Positions 47,075 through 54,650 of a stretch of 64,000 nt of DNA are shown here, piece after piece. The stretch lies in contig NZ_FNAJ01000003.1 of assembly GCF_900101905.1 (NCBI RefSeq), forward strand, positions 620,001-684,000. The letters are read 5' to 3'. Position 1 is the stretch's first letter. Each line of letters begins with the position of its first letter. The notes below the pieces were generated by a model. It had not been told where the DNA came from. It searched no databases and saw only the letters and a program-made list of their open reading frames with translations. A program made the position numbers and the translations under genes. The DNA comes from Myxococcus virescens (GTDB lineage: Bacteria > Myxococcota > Myxococcia > Myxococcales > Myxococcaceae).

Positions 47075-48442
47075 CTACGCGGTCTTCTCCCGGGCCGTGA
47101 GCACCTCGGACGAGGGCTCGCCGGATTCGGCGATGCGCCGGGTGAGGCGGCGACGCACGACGTCGACGTGCTCCCGGAAGAAGTAGAGGTTCTCCGCGTA
47201 GGCCAGGGGCATGGGGATGCGGTTCACCTCGCGCTCGGCCTCATCGAGCCGCCGCAGCATCTCCTCCAGCATCTCCCGGCCCGGGCCCTCCTCGAGCTGG
47301 AGCTCGATTTCCTTCAGCCGCGCGTACCAGCGGAAGATGCGCGAGCGCACGCGCCACTGGTACAGCGCTGGCGCCACCCGGCCCAGGGGCACCAGGACGG
47401 CGATGAAGGGCACCAGCATCACCCAGAGGCGGTCCACCAGGTTGGCGGCCCAGAACGGCAGATAGCGGTGCAGGAGCGGAACGCCGGACTCGTAGTAGCG
47501 GCGCGCCTCGCTGCTGAACGGAAAGCCCGCCTCGAGCGCCGCCGGGAATTCGCCCGTGCGGTCCAGGATGCCGGCCTTGCCGTGGACCTCGCTGGCCGCG
47601 CGCATCAAGAGGTAGGCCAGCGCCGGGTGGAGCGCATCGGTGGCGACCAGGTTCGCGGTGGGCGCCAACATCACCACGTCACGGCCTGGCACGTCCGCGG
47701 CCAGGTCGAGCACGCCTCGCGGCAGCACGTGCCGGGACAGATAGGGGTAGCGGCGCACGTAGGCCTCGCCCCGCGAGAAGCTGAGGAGATTGATGTCCGG
47801 CACCCGCGCGAGCCGCTGGACGGGCGGTGACTCCGCTGGGGACACGATGAAGACAGCATCGACCTTGCCCTGCTTGAGCTGCTCGATGGCCTCGTCGCGC
47901 CCCAGGTTCAAGAGCTCCGTGGGCGCGGCGCCCACGCCGTTGGCCTCCAGCAACTTCATGGACAGGGCGCGCGTGCCACTCTCCTCGGGGCCCACGACGA
48001 TGCGCTTGCCCTGCAGGGCGTTCAGGTCGTCGATGGTGGGCCCGCGGTAGAAGACCCACAACGGCACGTAGGAGAGGCTCCCCAGGGACACGACGTGCGG
48101 CGCCTTGGTGGCGTCGGACGTCCCGCTCTGGACGAAGGCCACGTCCACGCCCGAGCGCTCGTCCTCCAGCAACTTGATGCTGGTGAGCGAGCCGTCCGTG
48201 GGACGAATCTCCACCGTGACGCCGTGCTTCGCGAGAATCTCCTGATACTTGCGCGCGAAGTACCGGAAGCCGCCCTCGTCTCCAGCCGCGGCGATGACGA
48301 GCTTCTTCGGCGGCGCGGGCTTGACGAAGTAGAACGTGACGGCGAACGCGATGCTGACGATGACGAGCGCGGGGCCCAGCGTCATCCAGAGGTCCCACCG
48401 CAACGTGCGACGCAGGCGGGCCTTGAGCGAGTCCTTCTTCAT
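47075..48442 (-). CDS. TAXI-family TRAP transporter solute-binding protein, membrane-anchored
   Basis: 455 aa. A short basic N-terminus and a membrane anchor (LGPALVIVSIAFAVTFYFV) precede the TAXI solute-binding fold (about 45-320): LVIAAAGDEGGFRYFARKYQ, DVAFVQSGTSD, GKRIVVGPEESGTRALSMKLLEANG (quoted in part), GKVDAVFIVS. A second hydrophobic segment (about 355-378, LWVMLVPFIAVLVPLG) is followed by a coiled-coil tail. No TRAP permease gene is nearby. The two membrane segments differ from free periplasmic TAXI proteins and suggest a fixed sensor or an import partner for a distant permease. Ligands of characterised TAXI proteins include dicarboxylates and amino acids. Confidence 0.82.
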   Translation of the reverse strand: MKKDSLKARLRRTLRWDLWMTLGPALVIVSIAFAVTFYFVKPAPPKKLVIAAAGDEGGFRYFARKYQEILAKHGVTVEIRPTDGSLTSIKLLEDERSGVDVAFVQSGTSDATKAPHVVSLGSLSYVPLWVFYRGPTIDDLNALQGKRIVVGPEESGTRALSMKLLEANGVGAAPTELLNLGRDEAIEQLKQGKVDAVFIVSPAESPPVQRLARVPDINLLSFSRGEAYVRRYPYLSRHVLPRGVLDLAADVPGRDVVMLAPTANLVATDALHPALAYLLMRAASEVHGKAGILDRTGEFPAALEAGFPFSSEARRYYESGVPLLHRYLPFWAANLVDRLWVMLVPFIAVLVPLGRVAPALYQWRVRSRIFRWYARLKEIELQLEEGPGREMLEEMLRRLDEAEREVNRIPMPLAYAENLYFFREHVDVVRRRLTRRIAESGEPSSEVLTAREKTA

Positions 48443-48483
48443 GATGGGCGCGGAGTATAGACACGGCGCGCGTCAGCCACGGG

Positions 48484-48510
48484 GCCCGGCCGCCGGTGGG
48501 GCGGCCGGGC
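48484..48510 (-). terminator. GC-rich hairpin after rsgA
   Basis: GCCCGGCCGCC pairs perfectly with GGCGGCCGGGC around a 5-base loop, 46 bases beyond the rsgA stop and 42 bases upstream of the TAXI gene start. No U-tract. Confidence 0.5.
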
Positions 48511-48555
48511 AGTCAGAAGGCGGTCACTCTACCCGCCTCCCGAGGGAAGGACGTC

Positions 48556-49641
48556 TCAGTCCCGCCGGCGCTTGGAGCGCGTTGCCTCCCAGCCCATCAA
48601 CGTCTTGCTGCGCTCGTGGCGCCGGTGGTCGCGCTCCGCGGACGCACTGCGCTGACGGACCTGGTAGGCCTGCTCGCGCCGCAGCCGCTCGTAGCTGGCG
48701 AGCCGCGCCTCGGGCAGGGCCCCCGATGACACGGCCGCGCGCACCGCGCACCCGGGCTCGCGCTGGTGCTGGCAGTCCGTGAAGCGGCAGTCGGCGGCCA
48801 GCTCGAGGATGTCGGTGAACGTCTGGCCGATGCCGTCATCCTCGCCCCACAGCCCCAGCTCGCGCATGCCGGGTCCGTCGATGAGCAGTCCGCCGCCCGG
48901 GAGCACGAACAGCTCGCGGTGCGTGGTGGTGTGACGGCCCTTGTCGTCCTCGGCGCGGACCGCCTGGGTGACCAGCCGCGCCTCGCCCAGGAGCCGGTTG
49001 ACCAGCGTGGACTTGCCGACACCGGAGGAGCCGAGCAGCGCCCCCGTCTTCCCGGCCGGAAGCTGCGCGCGAAGGGCCTCGACGCCCTCCCCCGTCCAGG
49101 AACTCAGCGCGAGCACGGGGACGCCTGGCGCCAGCGCCTCCACCTCGGCCACGAGTGAGTCCGCGTCCGAGCACAGGTCCGCCTTGGTGAGCACCACCAC
49201 GGGCGCGGCGCCGCTGGTCCACGCCAGCGCCAATGCCCGTTCGATGCGGCGGGGATTGAAGTTGCCGTCCAGTCCCGCGACGAGGACCACGACGTCCAGG
49301 TTGGCGGCGATGAGCTGCCCGTCGCGCTCACTGCCCGCCTCTCGCCGGGCGAGCACACTGACGCGAGGCAGCACCGTGTGGAGCAGCGCCTCGCCGTCCC
49401 CATCGGGGAGCTGGAGCGCCACCCAGTCGCCGATGGTGGGCAGGGATTCGACGCCGGGGGCTTGATGGAGAAGCCGGCCCGCGGTGCGCGCCAACAGGGT
49501 GCGCGTGGCGGTCTGGACCGTGAGCAGCCCTCGATGCTGGCGCACGACGCGGCCAGGGACGAGGGACAGCGGGGACTGCGAGACGAGCGTGGAGAATGCG
49601 TGTTCGAAGGCTGGACCCCAGCCGAGGGTTTCAAGCGACAT
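48556..49641 (-). CDS. rsgA: Ribosome small-subunit-dependent GTPase A
   Basis: 361 aa, start at 49641 with GGAG upstream. Late-stage 30S maturation GTPase. N-terminal OB fold, then a circularly permuted GTPase whose motifs run G4 (LTKAD, about 151-155), G5, G1 (GSSGVGKST, 204-212), G2 (Thr-rich GRHTTTHRE) and G3 (DGPG, 255-258, where DTPG is usual). The C-terminal zinc finger is intact: Cys285, Cys290, His292 and Cys298. It diverges from the FBP-domain gene across 405 bp; both proteins are predicted to act on the ribosome. Confidence 0.95.
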   Translation of the reverse strand: MSLETLGWGPAFEHAFSTLVSQSPLSLVPGRVVRQHRGLLTVQTATRTLLARTAGRLLHQAPGVESLPTIGDWVALQLPDGDGEALLHTVLPRVSVLARREAGSERDGQLIAANLDVVVLVAGLDGNFNPRRIERALALAWTSGAAPVVVLTKADLCSDADSLVAEVEALAPGVPVLALSSWTGEGVEALRAQLPAGKTGALLGSSGVGKSTLVNRLLGEARLVTQAVRAEDDKGRHTTTHRELFVLPGGGLLIDGPGMRELGLWGEDDGIGQTFTDILELAADCRFTDCQHQREPGCAVRAAVSSGALPEARLASYERLRREQAYQVRQRSASAERDHRRHERSKTLMGWEATRSKRRRD

Positions 49642-50046
49642 GGTTGGAAGGACTCCGGACAGAGCGGTGCCAATGGCGCACCTGGTTCTTCAGGGCTCCC
49701 CGAGGAGCGCACGGCCGCGCTGTGTCAGACCTTCGCTGCCGGCTAGGCGGCCTGCGCCCTCGAGGCGAACAGGACTTCCACCGCGTCGATCACAAGGGGC
49801 GAGTTCACGATGCCTCCAGAGGGTTTCAAGGGGCGGTGGCCACCACCGCCCGGCATGGCATGTCTATCCCGGCGCGTGGCGGCAGGGAATGGCCACGTGT
49901 GCAGAACCGCCGCCAGCGCCCGGCCGTCCAGGTAGCGCAGCGCGCCGAGCACCTGCCGCACCGGGCGAGCGCCCGCCCTGCTGGTGGGTTCCGGTGGAAA
50001 CGGACACACCCCATTGTTAGGGGCAGATGTTCTCCAAGGAGCAGCC
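49642..50046. other. Intergenic region between divergent rsgA and FBP-domain genes
   Basis: No convincing gene. A minus-strand open frame (49743-50132) overlaps the FBP gene, lacks a ribosome-binding site and gives an Arg/Ala-rich translation, so it was not called. A perfect 9-bp hairpin (GGGCGGTGG / CCACCGCCC, 49831-49851, 3-base loop) and the promoters of both divergent genes lie here. Confidence 0.5.
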
Positions 50047-50517
50047 GTGTTCCGATTCGAAAACGACCGGGCGCTCATCGAATCCTTCCGCCCCAGAGAC
50101 CGCCGAGTCATCGAGATGCCTTCGGGCATCACCTTCCCGCTCTTCGTGCGTGACTACCTGGCCTGGACGGAGACGTCCGGCGCGCGCGTGTACCTCATCT
50201 TCTCCGCGCCGGGCAGCCGCAAGCCCATTGGCATCATCTTCCGCCGGGACTCCCTGGGCGGCGAGCCCGTCACTCGCATGTGCGAGTGGTGCCACAGCTA
50301 CGGCTCGGCTCACGAGGTGTGCCTGCTCACCACAGCGGTGGACAACAAGCGTCGCGTGGGAGTGAACCTCTGCGCCGATCTCCGGTGCAGGGAGAAGATG
50401 GAGGACGCGGCGGACCGCTCTGGCCGGCATCCGCTTGAATTTCTCGGAAAGCTCAATGAACGAATGTTTCGTTTCGCGCATGAGGCGTTGGGCATCGAGG
50501 CGCAGCCCGCCGCTTGA
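50047..50517 (+). CDS. EF-G-binding-type treble-clef zinc-finger (FBP) protein
   Basis: 156 aa from the GTG at 50047, which has AAGGAG five bases upstream. The C-terminal two thirds match the FBP treble-clef zinc-finger domain found in elongation factor G-binding proteins (FusB/FBP): MCEWCHSYGSAHEVCLLTT, then NLCADLRC supplying the second Cys pair. The N-terminal helical domain of staphylococcal FusB is replaced here by a short about 55-residue segment. In FusB this domain binds EF-G and releases it from the ribosome; whether this protein does so is inference. Confidence 0.78.
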   Translation: MFRFENDRALIESFRPRDRRVIEMPSGITFPLFVRDYLAWTETSGARVYLIFSAPGSRKPIGIIFRRDSLGGEPVTRMCEWCHSYGSAHEVCLLTTAVDNKRRVGVNLCADLRCREKMEDAADRSGRHPLEFLGKLNERMFRFAHEALGIEAQPAA

Positions 50518-50570
50518 TATCGCCGGGCAATCGGGCTTGACCGTGGCGGCATCCTTCGCTCTTTAGCGAA

Positions 50571-52877
50571 GTGATGCCCCCTGTCCGCCTCGTCGTTCTC
50601 GCCTCGCTGCTGGCTGCGGGGCTCGCCGCCGCCGCTCCCGTCGTGCAAGTGCCGGAGGGTGGCCGCCCCGTGGAAGTGCTGGCCCAGGGTGTCGTCTGCG
50701 GGCCGGTCCGCAACGGCTGGAGCCTGGGCCCGGATGGCCGCTCCGTGCATCCGCCCGCCAGGCCGGACGACAACACGCGCACGCAGGACCTCAAGGTCGC
50801 CGACACCCCGGCGCAGTGCGCGACCAGTGAACGAATCGTCACGGTGATTGCCACCGGGCCGCTGCCGCGCATCGACTTCTCGGGGACTTCCTTCTATCCG
50901 GACGAAGGCCGCCTGGAGCTGCGCGGCGTGGGGCTGCTGAACGTGGGCGTCGCGTGGTCGGGCAAGCCGCGCGGCGAGCCGGAGCGCCCCACCATGGAGG
51001 GGCAGGACGTCTGTCTGTCCCCCTCCAAGCCCCGGGGGCTCGCGGACTGCGCGGTGCCCGTGCCGCAGGGCCTGCCCACGGACACGTCGCTGTACTGGAT
51101 TCCGCCCTACGGCCGCATCGGGCCAGACGTGAAGACCTACGACGCCCTCGGGAACCTGGTGGACCCCGAATCGCTCCGCATCCGCCCCGGCCGCACCATC
51201 CTCACCGAGCCCCTGGTGCTCTCCAACGGCATCGACGTGTCGAAGGGGCCGGGAAGCGTCCCCGTCAGCCACTCCGAGGCGATTGCCACCGCCGACTGCG
51301 GCACCGCCCGCTGCGAACCCGCCGAAGGCTTCATCTCCGTGCGCAACGTCCCGGGCGTGGATGCCACGGTGACGCTGCGCGCGCGGCTGGTGCCTCGCGT
51401 CTACTTCTCGCGGGGTGACGCGCTCGACCAGGTCATCACCACCACGCTGTCCGTGCTGGCGTGTCCACTCACGGCGGTGGAGGGCTCGGTGCTGCGTGGC
51501 GCGGAGAACTCCGCGCTCGTGGTCCGGTTGGATCCCGTCTGCGCCCATGACCCGCGCACCCTGGTGTGGACCGTCAACGGCCTGCGCGTCCGCGTGGAGC
51601 GCGTGGTGAAGCTGGCGGAGGGCACCTATGTAATGCTGCGCACGGGCGGCACGTCTGACCAGCAGGTGACCATCACCGCGCTGACGTCGCGGCAGGATGG
51701 AACGGTGGTGGCCTCGGAGACGGCGAAGACGCTGCCCCTGCCCGCGCCCCGGGCCAGCCTGGAGCTGCCTGGGCATGGCTCCATCGATTTCATCCCGACC
51801 AACCGGCCCGCCGAGGTGAGCATGGCGTCCAACGCCGGCTTGGGACGCTTCGTGCTGGAGCCCTTGCCTGGCGCCTACAGCGTCACGACGCGGGAGTCCG
51901 TCACCCTCATCCAGGGCGAGGCGGCGCCAGGCGCCTTCGTGGCGCTGCGCTTCGGCTACCGGCTCCCCACGCTGCCCGCGGAGCTGGCCACCACCGACCT
52001 GGCGATGGTGGATGAGCGATTCCAACGCGTGGTGCGCGAAGCCAGCGTGCCCGCCCGCATCGAGAACCTGGTGGAGTTCGTCTGCGCGGACAAGGACGGC
52101 AAGGACCAGAAGCTGGAGCCCAGCCGCCCCCACCGGATTCCCTACGAGATGCGCAACACCTGTCGCGTCATCGTGCACCGTCAGCGCCTGAAGCCGGAGG
52201 ATGGGAACCAGGAGGTCCTGCTCCGCATCAGCGTCACGAAGCCGGATGGCTCGGTGCGCGGGGAGAGCGGCGTCGAGCAGCGGATGTTCCTGCGTCCGCA
52301 GGGAGAGCAGCGCGACATCCCCGTCCCGGGCAACCTGGGGCAGTACGACCGCATCACCGTCCAGGTCTCCCACGTGGCGGACGAGTCCCGCTACGCCTTG
52401 AGCACGACGGACCGCACCGGCCTGCCTTCCGCGCAGTGGACGGCCATCGTCACCGGTGGCCTCTTCCGGCTCTACACGACGGCCGCCATTCCCGCGGGCC
52501 TCTACCGCGCCACCGAGCCCACCGGGCAGCTCGCCATCAACTTCGGTGTCGTGTCGCGACTGGCGTTGCTGAACAACGAAGGCCAGGAGCGGCTGCTGGG
52601 AATCGAAGCGGGCTTGATGGGACTGGGGCTCGTGCCTCAGTCGGGTGACATCCAATTCCCGCCGACGCTCGCGGTTGTTTTGGGCCTGGGGCTGCGCGTT
52701 CCGATTGGACCTGGCGCTGCCGTCGGTGCGCAGGCGTGGCTGGCCTACGAGTTCCGCGGAGACATCCGACGTCGCACGGGAGGAGACCCCACGCTGGACC
52801 CGGTCGTTCCGTCGAGCAAATGGTCCTTCATCTTCGGACCGAGCATCTCTGTCGGTAACGTGGGCTTCAATCTCTGA
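50571..52877 (+). CDS. Large exported protein, probable outer-membrane component
   Basis: 767 aa from ATG 50574 (768 from GTG 50571). Signal peptide VRLVVLASLLAAGLAAAAP. The long middle is beta-rich, with several Ig/sandwich-like segments (RIDFSGTSFYPDEGRLELRG, ASLELPGHGSIDFIPTNRP), scattered Cys and no catalytic motif. The last about 120 residues read as amphipathic strands ending in VGNVGFNL, typical of a beta-barrel C-terminus. The protein probably resides in the outer membrane or on the surface, in a family I recognise only as myxobacterial hypothetical. It stands alone. Confidence 0.6.
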   Translation: MMPPVRLVVLASLLAAGLAAAAPVVQVPEGGRPVEVLAQGVVCGPVRNGWSLGPDGRSVHPPARPDDNTRTQDLKVADTPAQCATSERIVTVIATGPLPRIDFSGTSFYPDEGRLELRGVGLLNVGVAWSGKPRGEPERPTMEGQDVCLSPSKPRGLADCAVPVPQGLPTDTSLYWIPPYGRIGPDVKTYDALGNLVDPESLRIRPGRTILTEPLVLSNGIDVSKGPGSVPVSHSEAIATADCGTARCEPAEGFISVRNVPGVDATVTLRARLVPRVYFSRGDALDQVITTTLSVLACPLTAVEGSVLRGAENSALVVRLDPVCAHDPRTLVWTVNGLRVRVERVVKLAEGTYVMLRTGGTSDQQVTITALTSRQDGTVVASETAKTLPLPAPRASLELPGHGSIDFIPTNRPAEVSMASNAGLGRFVLEPLPGAYSVTTRESVTLIQGEAAPGAFVALRFGYRLPTLPAELATTDLAMVDERFQRVVREASVPARIENLVEFVCADKDGKDQKLEPSRPHRIPYEMRNTCRVIVHRQRLKPEDGNQEVLLRISVTKPDGSVRGESGVEQRMFLRPQGEQRDIPVPGNLGQYDRITVQVSHVADESRYALSTTDRTGLPSAQWTAIVTGGLFRLYTTAAIPAGLYRATEPTGQLAINFGVVSRLALLNNEGQERLLGIEAGLMGLGLVPQSGDIQFPPTLAVVLGLGLRVPIGPGAAVGAQAWLAYEFRGDIRRRTGGDPTLDPVVPSSKWSFIFGPSISVGNVGFNL

Positions 52878-53446
52878 GCGATGTTGAGTCGAACCGGTCC
52901 TCGCGAATGTCCTCTTCGCTGAGGACCGGCTCCCACTCGCCCATCCCACACACCCGAGCCGTCCGACTGAAACGGGCTGCAATGCCCCGTTCTGCTACGC
53001 CACGCTCGCCCCTCCCGCCGCCCGTGCTGCATACCGCCGTGCTGCCCCGTCCTACCCGCCGCCCGTGCTGCGTACTGCCCCGTCCTACCTGCTGCCCGTG
53101 CTGCGTACCGCCCCGTCCTACCCGCCGCCCGTGCTGCGTACCGCCCCGTCCTACCCGCCGCCCGTACCGCCCCGCACTGCCCCGTCCTACCCGCCGCCCG
53201 CACTGCCCCGTCCTACCCGCCGCCCGTACCGCCCCGTCCTACCCGCCGCCCGTACTGCCCCGTCACGCTGCTGCATCACCCCATAGCAGGGCGCGTGCCG
53301 CCGCCGATCCAAGCCCCGAGGCCAGCATTTCCAAGCACTTGGGGACATCTCCCCGGGCCAACGGGGCCAGAACCCTTTCCATCCCGGTAAGAAATCCGGT
53401 CCACCGCGGATGGAATACCGCCCCTCCGGTTCAGGGTTGCCCGGCG
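52878..53446. other. Gene-free stretch with a minisatellite
   Basis: About 570 bp with no supported gene. Low-complexity open frames on both strands arise from the minisatellite at 53045-53264 (VLRTAPSYPPP-like on plus, AAGRTGRYAAR-like on minus). The segment 53300-53440 shows nothing beyond the leader of the DUF488 gene. Confidence 0.55.
53045..53264. repeat. Minisatellite with 33- and 26-bp periods
   Basis: Seven full copies and one truncated copy of a CCCCGTCCTACCCGCCGCCC core start at 53045, 53078, 53111, 53144, 53180, 53206, 53232 and 53258. The first three intervals are 33 bp, then one of 36, then three of 26 bp, so the 3' copies lost a short GTGCTGCG-type spacer. A degenerate copy may precede it near 53012. 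A CRISPR is excluded because the spacers are not unique. Confidence 0.85.
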
Positions 53447-53827
53447 ATGCCGCTCAAAACCAAACGTTGGTGTGTGCCATCGGAGCCAGATGACGGCTTC
53501 CGCGTCCTCATCTGCCGTTACCGGCCCCGAGGTCTGCCCAAGGCAAAGGAGACGTGGGACGCGTGGCAGAGCAACCTGGCGCCCAGCCCGGAGCTCTTCG
53601 ACGCCTTCTATGGAAAGGGGCGCACACCCATCACCCTGGATGCCTACCGCGAGCGGTACCTCCAGGAAATGGCGTCGCAGCACGAAGCCATCACCGCGCT
53701 CGCCAAGCGAGTGCGGCAGGGTGAGACGGTGACCCTCCTCTGTTCAAAGGATTGCATCCTCGAACAGGTCTGCCACCGAACGATTCTGGCCGGGCTCATC
53801 GAAGCGGAAGCGGCCCGGACGCACTAG
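53447..53827 (+). CDS. DUF488-family protein
   Basis: 126 aa. The pattern (GFRVLICRYRPRGLPK near residue 20, then WQSNLAPSPELFDAFYG and a final VTLLCSKDCILEQVCHRTILAGLI) is that of the short DUF488 family, with a conserved aromatic/Arg cluster after the first strand and the Cys-His pair near the C-terminus. It is soluble. The role of DUF488 is unknown; a nucleotide- or nucleic-acid-related role has been suggested for the family. It lies just after the minisatellite. Confidence 0.7.
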   Translation: MPLKTKRWCVPSEPDDGFRVLICRYRPRGLPKAKETWDAWQSNLAPSPELFDAFYGKGRTPITLDAYRERYLQEMASQHEAITALAKRVRQGETVTLLCSKDCILEQVCHRTILAGLIEAEAARTH

Positions 53828-54029
53828 AGCGGCCCCGTCCTCGTCTGGCGCCGCCCCATCGCCGACGCCTTCTCAATCGGTCGAGCAGGCGATGCAGCTT
53901 CAACGCCTCACGGAAGTCCGGCGCCAGCCGAGTCCCTTCAGGCCTCCGGGAACGGCGGAAGCCGCGGCCGGAGCGGCGGTGAACCTACACCGTCACGCTC
54001 CAGACCGCGGCCGTTCCGTGCGGCGTGGA

Positions 54030-54464
54030 CTACTTGTTCATCTTCTCGATGGAAGACGCCATGTTCTCGGTCGTCTTCTCCACGTTGAACTTGGTCCGGA
54101 CCTGGTCCCCCTCCTTGATTTCACGCCGGAGGTGGCTGTGGATGTCCCGGTGCTTCTCGATGGGCTTCCCATCGATTTGCGTGGAGTGATTCACGCCCAT
54201 CGCCACCACCGCGCCGTTCTCATCCTTGATGAAGACCTTGTCCTTCCGCAGGGCCACCACGGAGCCGCTCAGCTCCTGCTGGCCCTGCATCTGGCTGCCT
54301 TGCATGCCGCCGGACGTCTGCGAGCCGCTGCTGGGTGGCTGCTGCATCGATGGGTCCTGCGGCATCGATGGATCCTGCGGCATCGACGGCTCTTGCGAGC
54401 CCTGCGCCAGAGCCGCGCCACCCCACGCCAGACCCGCGATCATCCCCATCACCTTGAGCTTCAT
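54030..54464 (-). CDS. Small periplasmic Gln/Met-rich protein
   Basis: 144 aa from the ATG at 54464 with AAAGGGG upstream. Signal peptide MKLKVMGMIAGLAWGGAALA. Residues about 22-45 contain a five-residue tandem repeat (PSMPQD three times, with variants) matched by a 15-bp DNA repeat. The C-terminal about 80 residues are a small conserved-looking domain (LSGSVVALRKDKVFIKDENG, KEGDQVRTKFNVEKT), an OB- or SH3-like strand pattern. Function unknown. Confidence 0.65.
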   Translation of the reverse strand: MKLKVMGMIAGLAWGGAALAQGSQEPSMPQDPSMPQDPSMQQPPSSGSQTSGGMQGSQMQGQQELSGSVVALRKDKVFIKDENGAVVAMGVNHSTQIDGKPIEKHRDIHSHLRREIKEGDQVRTKFNVEKTTENMASSIEKMNK

Positions 54465-54650
54465 GACGACCCCTTTCGTCCTGGAGGGCGCACCTCGCCT
54501 CCGAAGCCAACCGTGACCATGCCCGGCGGCATTGCCATCCGGTGCCACGGTGCGACCCGCCCCTGGAACGCGCCTCCAAGCTCGTCCGTCCCTCCTCGCG
54601 GAACGAGGACCGCCGCGCCCCGTTGAAACGCAGCGGCCCCGGACGCCTGC

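Noticed and set aside
49743-50132. Minus-strand open frame of 129 codons upstream of the FBP-domain gene
   Set aside because: It overlaps the FBP gene start, lacks a ribosome-binding site and its translation resembles an out-of-frame Arg/Ala-rich product.
52745-53203. Minus-strand frame with AAGRTGRYAAR repeats
   Set aside because: The translation is just the minisatellite read backwards, extending into the end of the exported-protein gene, with no start signal.
53045-53264. CRISPR-like array
   Set aside because: The repeat core is about 20 bp with near-identical spacers and irregular periods (33, 36, 26 bp), no cas genes are nearby, so it is a minisatellite.
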